DNA from: Osedax fenrisi
Taxonomy: Eukaryota > Annelida > Polychaeta > Sabellida > Siboglinidae
NCBI GenBank assembly: GCA_964019155.1
Contig: CAXHSG010000218.1
Coordinates: 682,001 to 746,000 of the forward strand
DNA: 64,000 nucleotides
Direction of reading: 5' to 3'
Both the position numbers and the translations under genes were made by a program. Under the pieces are notes generated by a model. The model made no database searches. It was given only the letters and a program-made list of their open reading frames with translations, and had not been told where the DNA came from. Shown in pieces: positions 54,601 through 63,164 of the stretch; position 1 is the stretch's first letter, and every line of letters begins with the position of its first letter.

Positions 54601-56796
54601 GTAACTCTAGGTAACTCTAGCTAACTCTAGGTAACTCTAGCTAACTCTAGCTAACTCTAGGTAACTCTAGGTAACTCTAGGTAACTCTAGCTAACTCTAG
54701 CTAACTTTAGCTAACTCTAGCTAACTCTAGCTAACTCTAGCTAACTTTAGCTAACTCTAGCTAACTCTAGGTAACTCTAGCTAACTTTAGCTAACTCTAG
54801 CTAACTCTAGCTAAATCTAGCTAACTCTAGCTAATTCTAGCTAACTCTAGCTAACTCTAGGTAACTCTAGGTAACTCTATCTAACTCTAGCTAACTCTAG
54901 CTAACTCTAGCTAACTCTAGGTAACTCTAGGTAACTCTAGCTAACTCTAGCTAACTTTAGCTAACTCTAGCTAACTCTAGGTAACTCTAGGTAACTCTAG
55001 GTAACTCTAGCTAACTTTAGCTAACTCTAGGTAACTATAGGTAACTCTAAGTAACTCTAGCTAACTCTAGTTAACTCTAGCTAACTCAAGCTAACTCTAG
55101 CTAACTCTAGTTAACTCTAGCTAACTCTAGCTAACTCTAGCTAACTTTAGCTAACTCTAGCTAACTCTAGGTAACTTTAGCTAACTCTAGCTAACTCTAA
55201 CTAACTCTAGCTAACTCTAGGTAACTCTAGGTAACTCTAGCTAACTTTAGCTAACTCTATGTAACTATAGGTAACTCTAGGTAACTCTAGCTAACTCTAA
55301 CTAACTCTAGGAAACTCTAGGTAACTCTAGGTAACTCTAGCTAACTCTAGCTAACTTTAGCTAACTCTAGCTAACTTTAGCTAACTCTAGCTAACTCTAG
55401 GTAACTCTAGCTAACTTTAGCTAACTCTAGCTAACTCTAGCTAAATCTAGCTAACTCTAGCTAACTCTAGGTAACTCTAGGTAACTCTAGGTAACTCTAG
55501 GTAACTCTAGCTAATTCTAGCTAACTCTAGGTAACTCTAGCTAACTCTAGCTAACTCTAGGTAACTCTAGGTAACTCTAGCTAACTCTAGGTAACTCTAG
55601 GTAACTCTAGCTAACTCTAGCTAACTCTAGCTATCTCTAGCTAACTCTAGGTAACTCTAGGTAACTTTAGCTAACTCTAGCTAATCTAGGTAACTCTAGC
55701 TAACTTTAGCTAACTCTAGCTAACTCTAGCTAACACTAGCTAACTCTAGGTAACTCTAGGTAACTCTAGGTAACTCTAGCTAACTTTAGCTAACTCTAGG
55801 TAACTATAGGTAACTCTAAGTAACTCTAGCTAACTCTAGTTAACTCTAGCTAACTCAAGCTAACTCTAGCTAACTCTAGTTAACTCTAGCTAACTCTAGC
55901 TAACTCTAGCTAACTTTAGCTAACTCTAGCTAACTCTAGGTAACTTTAGCTAACTCTAGCTAACTCTAACTAACTCTAGCTAACTCTAGGTAACTCTAGG
56001 TAACTCTAGCTAACTTTAGCTAACTCTATGTAACTATAGGTAACTCTAGGTAACTCTAGCTAACTCTAACTAACTCTAGGAAACTCTAGGTAACTCTAGG
56101 TAACTCTAGCTAACTCTAGCTAACTTTAGCTAACTCTAGCTAACTCTAGGTAACTTTAGCTAACTTTAGCTAACTCTAGCTAACTCTAGCTAAATCTAGC
56201 TAACTCTAGCTAACTCTAGGTAACTCTAGGTAACTCTAGCTAACTCTAGCTAACTCTAGCTAACTCTAGGTAACTCTAGGTAACTCTAGCTAACTCTAGG
56301 TAACTCTAGCTAACTTTAGCTAACTCTAGCTAACTATAGTTAACTCTAGCTAACTCTAGCTAACTCTAGCTAACTCTAGCTAACTCTAGCTAAGTCTAGC
56401 TAACTCTAGATAACTCTAGCTAACTCTAGGTAACTCTAGGTAACTCTAGGTAACTTTAGGTAACTCTAGGTAACTCTAGCTAACTTTAACTAACTCTAGC
56501 TAACTCTAGGTAACTCTAGCTAACTTTAGCTAACTCTAGCCAACTCTAGGTAACTCTAGCTAACTTTAGCTAACTCTAGCTAACTCTAGCTAACTCTAGC
56601 TAACTCTAGCTAACTCTAGCTAACTCTAGCTAACTCTAGGTAACTCTAGGTAACTCTAGGTAACTCTAGGTAACTCTAGCTAATTTTAGCTAACTCTAGG
56701 TAACTCTAGCTAACTCTAGCTATCTCTAGGTAACTCTAGGTAACTCTAGCTAACTCTAGGTAACTCTAGCTAACTCTAGCTAACTCTAGGTAACTT
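51620..56796 (+). repeat. 5,517-bp superrepeat, second copy
   Basis: Partner of 46103-51279. I noticed two substitutions in the marker comparison: 50330 TAGCTGACTC against 55847 TAGCTAACTC, and 54338 TAGCTAACTA against a C unit at 48821. The left neighbour unit is TAGATATCTC at 51610, where the first copy has TAGATAACTC at 46093. The last unit, TAGGTAACTT at 56787, is itself a junction to the next duplication. Confidence 0.93.
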
Positions 56797-58445
56797 TAGC
56801 TAACTCTAGCTAACTCTAGGTAACTTTAGCTAACTCTAGCTAACTCTAACTAACTCTAGCTAACTCTAGGTAACTCTAGGTAACTCTAGCTAACTTTAGC
56901 TAACTCTATGTAACTATAGGTAACTCTAGGTAACTCTAGCTAACTCTAACTAACTCTAGGAAACTCTAGGTAACTCTAGGTAACTCTAGCTAACTCTAGC
57001 TAACTTTAGCTAACTCTAGCTAACTTTAGCTAACTCTAGCTAACTCTAGGTAACTCTAGCTAACTTTAGCTAACTCTAGCTAACTCTAGCTAAATCTAGC
57101 TAACTCTAGCTAACTCTAGGTAACTCTAGGTAACTCTAGGTAACTCTAGGTAACTCTAGCTAATTCTAGCTAACTCTAGGTAACTCTAGCTAACTCTAGC
57201 TAACTCTAGGTAACTCTAGGTAACTCTAGCTAACTCTAGGTAACTCTAGGTAACTCTAGCTAACTCTAGCTAACTCTAGCTATCTCTAGCTAACTCTAGG
57301 TAACTCTAGGTAACTTTAGCTAACTCTAGCTAATCTAGGTAACTCTAGCTAACTTTAGCTAACTCTAGCTAACTCTAGCTAACACTAGCTAACTCTAGGT
57401 AACTCTAGGTAACTCTAGGTAACTCTAGCTAACTTTAGCTAACTCTAGGTAACTATAGGTAACTCTAAGTAACTCTAGCTAACTCTAGTTAACTCTAGCT
57501 AACTCAAGCTAACTCTAGCTAACTCTAGTTAACTCTAGCTAACTCTAGCTAACTCTAGCTAACTTTAGCTAACTCTAGCTAACTCTAGGTAACTTTAGCT
57601 AACTCTAGCTAACTCTAACTAACTCTAGCTAACTCTAGGTAACTCTAGGTAACTCTAGCTAACTTTAGCTAACTCTATGTAACTATAGGTAACTCTAGGT
57701 AACTCTAGCTAACTCTAACTAACTCTAGGAAACTCTAGGTAACTCTAGGTAACTCTAGCTAACTCTAGCTAACTTTAGCTAACTCTAGCTAACTCTAGGT
57801 AACTTTAGCTAACTTTAGCTAACTCTAGCTAACTCTAGCTAAATCTAGCTAACTCTAGCTAACTCTAGGTAACTCTAGGTAACTCTAGCTAACTCTAGCT
57901 AACTCTAGCTAACTCTAGGTAACTCTAGGTAACTCTAGCTAACTCTAGGTAACTCTAGCTAACTTTAGCTAACTCTAGCTAACTATAGTTAACTCTAGCT
58001 AACTCTAGCTAACTCTAGCTAACTCTAGCTAACTCTAGCTAAGTCTAGCTAACTCTAGATAACTCTAGCTAACTCTAGGTAACTCTAGGTAACTCTAGGT
58101 AACTTTAGGTAACTCTAGGTAACTCTAGCTAACTTTAACTAACTCTAGCTAACTCTAGGTAACTCTAGCTAACTTTAGCTAACTCTAGCCAACTCTAGGT
58201 AACTCTAGCTAACTTTAGCTAACTCTAGCTAACTCTAGCTAACTCTAGCTAACTCTAGCTAACTCTAGCTAACTCTAGCTAACTCTAGGTAACTCTAGGT
58301 AACTCTAGGTAACTCTAGGTAACTCTAGCTAATTTTAGCTAACTCTAGGTAACTCTAGCTAACTCTAGCTATCTCTAGGTAACTCTAGGTAACTCTAGCT
58401 AACTCTAGGTAACTCTAGCTAACTCTAGCTAACTCTAGGTAACTC
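55148..58445 (+). repeat. 1,649-bp direct tandem duplication
   Basis: 55148-56796 is followed at once by its copy 56797-58445. Pairs at 1,649 bp: TAGGAAACTC 55308/56957 and 56077/57726; nine-base unit 55678/57327; TAGCTAACAC 55727/57376; TAGCTAAGTC 56387/58036; TAGCCAACTC 56537/58186; TAGCTAATTT 56677/58326. The segment crosses the right end of the 5,517-bp second copy, so it was duplicated after that superrepeat formed. It gives a clear order of events. Confidence 0.93.
56787..56796 (+). repeat. Chimeric junction unit TAGGTAACTT
   Basis: This unit joins the two 1,649-bp copies. Its left part matches the G unit TAGGTAACTC that ends the repeat (51270 and 58436). Its right part matches the T-ending TAGCTAACTT at 55138, just before the duplicated segment. 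The exchange therefore fell inside one decamer and kept the register. Confidence 0.88.
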
Positions 58446-59150
58446 TAGCTAACTCTAGCTAACTCTAGGTAACTCTAGATAACTCTAGGTAACTCTAGCT
58501 AACTCTAGGTAACTCTAGCTAACTCTAGCTAACTCTAGGTAACTCTAGGTAACTCTAGCTAACTCTAGCTAACTCTAGCTAACTCTAGCTAACTCTAGAT
58601 ATCTCTAGGTAACTCTAGCTAACTCTAGGTAACTCTAGCTAACTCTAGCTAACTCTAGGTAACTCTAGGTAACTCTAGCTAACTCTAGCTAACTCTAGCT
58701 AACTCTAGCTAACTCTAGCTAACTCTATGTAACTCTAGGTAACTCTAGCTAACTCTAGGTAACTCTAGCTAACTCTAGCTAACTCTAGGTAACTCTAGGT
58801 AACTCTAGGTAACTCTAGCTAACTCTAGCTAACTTTAGCTAACTCTAGCTAACTCTAGCTAACTCTAGCTAATTTTAGCTAACTCTAGCTAACTCTAGGT
58901 AACTCTAGCTAACTTTAGCTAACTCTAGCTAACTCTAGCTAAATCTAGCTAACTCTAGCTAATTCTAGCTAACTCTAGCTAACTCTAGGTAACTCTAGGT
59001 AACTCTAGCTAACTCTAGGTAACTCTAGCTAACTCTAGCTAACTCTAGGTAACTCTAGGTAACTCTAGCTAACTCTAGCTAACTTTAGCTAACTCTAGCT
59101 AACTCTAGGTAACTCTAGGTAACTCTAGGTAACTCTAGGTAACTCTAGCT
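58446..59150 (+). repeat. Decamer block related to 51.47-52.15 kb
   Basis: TAGATATCTC at 58596 pairs with 51610 (6,986 bp), and the run of C and G units before it is the same. TATGTAACTC lies at 58726 and TAGCTAATTT at 58866. The TAGGTTACTC unit present at 51670 is TAGGTAACTC here. No gene. Confidence 0.75.
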
Positions 59151-59159
59151 AACTTTAGC

Positions 59160-62100
59160 TAACTCTAGTTAACTCTAGCTAACTCAAGCTAACTCTAGCT
59201 AACTCTAGTTAACTCTAGCTAACTCTAGCTAACTCTAGCTAACTTTAGCTAACTCTAGCTAACTCTAGGTAACTTTAGCTAACTCTAGCTAACTCTAACT
59301 AACTCTAGCTAACTCTAGGTAACTCTAGGTAACTCTAGCTAACTTTAGCTAACTCTATGTAACTATAGGTAACTCTAGGTAACTCTAGCTAACTCTAACT
59401 AACTCTAGGAAACTCTAGGTAACTCTAGGTAACTCTAGATAACTCTAGCTAACTTTAGCTAACTCTAGCTAACTTTAGCTAACTCTAGCTAACTCTAGGT
59501 AACTCTAGCTAACTTTAGCTAACTCTAGCTAACTCTAGCTAAATCTAGCTAACTCTAGCTAACTCTAGGTAACTCTAGGTAACTCTAGGTAACTCTAGGT
59601 AACTCTAGGTAACTCTAGCTAATTCTAGCTAACTCTAGGTAACTCTAGCTAACTCTAGCTAACTCTAGGTAACTCTAGGTAACTCTAGCTAACTCTAGGT
59701 AACTCTAGGTAACTCTAGCTAACTCTAGCTAACTCTAGCTAACTCTAGCTAACTCTAGCTAACTCTAGGTAACTCTAGCTAAGTCTAGCTAACTTTAGCT
59801 AACTTTAGCTAACTCTAGCTAACTCTAGCTAACTCTAGCTAACTCTAGCTAACTCTAGCTAACTCTATCTAACTCTAGGTAACTCTAGCTAACTTTAGCT
59901 AACTCTAGCTAACTCTAGGTAACTCTAGCTAACTCTAGCTAACTCTAGCTAACTTTAGCTAACTCTTGCTAACTCTAGGTAACTCTAGCTAACTTTAACT
60001 AACTCTAGCTAACTCTAGGTAACTCTAGCTAACTTTAGCTAACTCTAGCCAACTCTAGGTAACTCTAGCTAACTTTAGCTAACTCTAGCTAACTCTAGCT
60101 AACTCTAGCTAACTCTAGCTAACTCTAGCTAACTCTAGCTAACTCTCGGTAACTCTAGGTAACTCTAGGTAACTCTAGGTAACTCTAGCTAATTCTAGCT
60201 AACTCTAGGTAACTCTAGCTAACTCTAGCTAACTCTAGGTAACTCTAGGTAACTCTAGCTAACTCTAGGTAACTCTAGGTAACTCTAGCTAACTCTAGCT
60301 AACTCTAGCTAACTCTAGCTAACTCTAGCTAACTCTAGGTAACTCTAGCTAACTTTAGCTAACTCTAGCTAATCTAGGTAACTCTAGCTAACTTTAGCTA
60401 ACTCTAGCTAACTCTAGCTAACTCTAGCTAAATCTAGCTAACTCTAGCTAACTCTAGCTAACTCTAGCTAACTCTAGCTAACTCTAGCTATCTCTAGCTA
60501 ACTCTAGCTAAATCTAGCTAACTCTAGCTAACTCTAGCTAACTCTAGCTAACTCTAGGTAACTCTAGCTAACTCTAGCTAACTCTAGCTAACTCTAGCTA
60601 ACTCTAGGTAACTCTAGGTAACTCTAGCTAACTCTAGCTAACTTTAGCTAACTCTAGCTAACTCTAGGTAACTCTAGGTAACTATATGTAACTCTAGGTA
60701 ACTCTAGCTAACTCTAGCTAACTCTAGCTAACTCTAGGTAACTCTAGCTAACTCTAGCTAACTCTAGCTAACTCTAGCTAACTCTAGCTAACTTTAGCTA
60801 ACTCTAGCTAACTCTAGCTAACTCTAGCTAACTTTAGCTAACTCTAGCTAACTCTAGGTAACTTTAGCTAACTTTAGCTAACTCTAACTAACTCTAGCTA
60901 ACTCAAGGTAACTCTAGGTAACTCTAGCTAACTTTAGCTAACTCTAGGTAACTATAGGTAACTCTAGGTATCACTAGCTAACTCTAGCTAACTTTAGCTA
61001 ACTCTAGGTAACTATAGGTAACTTTAGCTAACTCTAGCTAACTCTAGCTAACTCTAGCTAACTCTAGCTAACTCTAGCTAACTCTAGCTAACTCTAGCTA
61101 AATCTAGGTAACTCTAGCTAACTCTAGCTAACTCTAGCTAACTCTAGCTAACTCTAGGTAACTCTAGATAACTCTAGGTAACTCTAGCTAACTCTAGGTA
61201 ACTCTAGCTAACTCTAGCTAACTCTAGGTTAATCTAGGTAACTCTAGCTAACTCTAGCTAACTCTAGCTAACTCTAGCTAACTCTAGGTAACTCTATGTA
61301 ACTGTAGGTAACTCTAGCTAACTCTAGGTAACTCTAGCTAACTCTAGCTAACTCTAGGTAACTCTAGGTAACTCTAGGTAACTCTAGCTAACTCTAGCTA
61401 ACTTTAGCTAACTCTAGCTAACTCTAGCTAACTCTAGCTAACTTTAGCTAACTCTAGCTAACTCTAGGTAACTCTAGCTAACTTTAGCTAACTCTAGCTA
61501 ACTCTAGCTAAATCTAGCTAACTCTAGCTAATTCTAGCTAACTCTAGCTAACTCTAGGTAACTCTAGGTAACTCTATCTAACTCTAGCTAACTCTAGCTA
61601 ACTCTAGCTAACTCTAGGTAACTCTAGGTAACTCTAGCTAACTCTAGCTAACTTTAGCTAACTCTAGCTAACTCTAGGTAACTCTAGGTAACTCTAGGTA
61701 ACTCTAGCTAACTTTAGCTAACTCTAGGTAACTATAGGTAACTCTAAGTAACTCTAGCTAACTCTAGTTAACTCTAGCTAACTCAAGCTAACTCTAGCTA
61801 ACTCTAGTTAACTCTAGCTAACTCTAGCTAACTCTAGCTAACTTTAGCTAACTCTAGCTAACTCTAGGTAACTTTAGCTAACTCTAGCTAACTCTAACTA
61901 ACTCTAGCTAACTCTAGGTAACTCTAGGTAACTCTAGCTAACTTTAGCTAACTCTATGTAACTATAGGTAACTCTAGGTAACTCTAGCTAACTCTAACTA
62001 ACTCTAGGAAACTCTAGGTAACTCTAGGTAACTCTAGCTAACTCTAGCTAACTTTAGCTAACTCTAGCTAACTTTAGCTAACTCTAGCTAACTCTAGGTA

Positions 62101-62930
62101 ACTCTAGCTAACTTTAGCTAACTCTAGCTAACTCTAGCTAAATCTAGCTAACTCTAGCTAACTCTAGGTAACTCTAGGTAACTCTAGGTAACTCTAGGTA
62201 ACTCTAGGTAACTCTAGCTAATTCTAGCTAACTCTAGGTAACTCTAGCTAACTCTAGCTAACTCTAGGTAACTCTAGGTAACTCTAGCTAACTCTAGGTA
62301 ACTCTAGGTAACTCTAGCTAACTCTAGCTAACTCTAGCTAACTCTAGCTAACTCTAGCTAACTCTAGGTAACTCTAGCTAAGTCTAGCTAACTTTAGCTA
62401 ACTTTAGCTAACTCTAGCTAACTCTAGCTAACTCTAGCTAACTCTAGCTAACTCTAGCTAACTCTATCTAACTCTAGGTAACTCTAGCTAACTTTAGCTA
62501 ACTCTAGCTAACTCTAGGTAACTCTAGCTAACTCTAGCTAACTCTAGCTAACTTTAGCTAACTCTAGCTAACTCTAGGTAACTCTAGCTAACTTTAACTA
62601 ACTCTAGCTAACTCTAGGTAACTCTAGCTTACTTTAGCTAACTCTAGCCAACTCTAGGTAACTCTAGCTAACTTTAGCTAACTCTAGCTAACTCTAGCTA
62701 ACTCTAGCTAACTCTAGCTAACTCTAGCTAACTCTAGCTAACTCTAGCTAACTCTAGCTAACTCTAGGTAACTCTAGGTAACTCTAGGTAACTCTAGGTA
62801 ACTCTAGCTAATTCTAGCTAACTCTAGGTAACTCTAGCTAACTCTAGCTAACTCTAGGTAACTCTAGGTAACTCTAGCTAACTCTAGGTAACTCTAGGTA
62901 ACTCTAGCTAACTCTAGCTAACTCTAGCTA
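59160..62930 (+). repeat. Higher-order copies at a 2,599-bp shift
   Basis: About 59160-60300 recurs at about 61759-62900. Pairs at 2,599 bp: TAGGAAACTC 59406/62005, TAGCTAAGTC 59776/62375 and TAGCCAACTC 60046/62645. The nine-base units 60366/62985 pair at 2,619 bp, so two units were gained in the second copy. The intervening part (60.3-61.7 kb) restores the TAGGTATCAC unit at 60965. It also has private units: TCGGTAACTC at 60146, TAGGTTAATC at 61225 and TATGTAACTG at 61295. Confidence 0.87.
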
Positions 62931-63164
62931 ACTCTAGCTAACTCTAACTAACTCTAGGTAACTCTAGCTAACTTTAGCTAACTCTAGCTAATCTAGGTAA
63001 CTCTAGCTAACTTTAGCTAACTCTAGCTAACTCTAGCTAACTCTAGCTAAATCTAGCTAACTCTAGGTAACTCTAGGTAACTCTAGCTAATTCTAGTTAA
63101 CTCTAGGTAACTCTAGCTAACTCTAGCTAACTCTAGGTAACTCTAGGTAACTCTAGCTAACTCT

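Larger units (their letters stand above)
341..60974 (+). repeat. TAGGTATCAA / TAGGTATCAC marker units
   Basis: Forty-one units carry TAGGTATCA plus A or C in place of TAGGTAACTC. Starts: 341, 1111, 1871, 2560, 3720, 6310, 6530, 6950, 7649, 8549, 9619, 10249, 10837, 11597, 12436, 13880, 14650, 15410, 16099, 17259, 19849, 20069, 20489, 21188, 22088, 24398, 24618, 25038, 25727, 26637, 27447, 29927, 30816, 32456, 33285, 35774, 38084, 40324, 40994, 43124 and 60965. The change fits loss of AC plus gain of two bases at the unit end, so register is kept. The usual left context is a unit TAGGTAACTA then TAGGTAACTC. Confidence 0.9.
1401..62014 (+). repeat. TAGGAAACTC marker units
   Basis: Twenty-three units read TAGGAAACTC, each following a TAACTAACTC unit. 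Starts: 1401, 4820, 11127, 14940, 18359, 23308, 28547, 34405, 38884, 41684, 44474, 46933, 47702, 49791, 50560, 52450, 53219, 55308, 56077, 56957, 57726, 59406 and 62005. Spacing is irregular on the left and becomes ordered on the right: 2,800, 2,790, 2,459, then interleaved series with steps of 2,858, 2,659 and 2,858, and pairs 769 bp apart (46933/47702, 49791/50560, 52450/53219, 55308/56077, 56957/57726). These are the clearest ruler for the higher-order repeat. Confidence 0.92.
1951..62993 (+). repeat. Twenty-one nine-base units sharing one C deletion
   Basis: The array register slips by one base at 21 places. The nine-base units start at 1951, 7030, 10319, 10398, 11677, 15490, 20569, 25118, 30237, 32706, 34785, 45314, 47303, 48132, 50161, 52820, 53649, 55678, 57327, 60366 and 62985. 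All lack the C of TAAC: most read TAGCTAATC; 1951 and 15490 read TAGATAATC; 30237 and 32706 read TAGCTAATA. Typical flanks are a T-ending unit and a C unit on the left, and a G unit then a T-ending unit on the right. Same deletion plus shared flanks point to one ancestral event spread by copying, not 21 separate slips. Confidence 0.95.
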
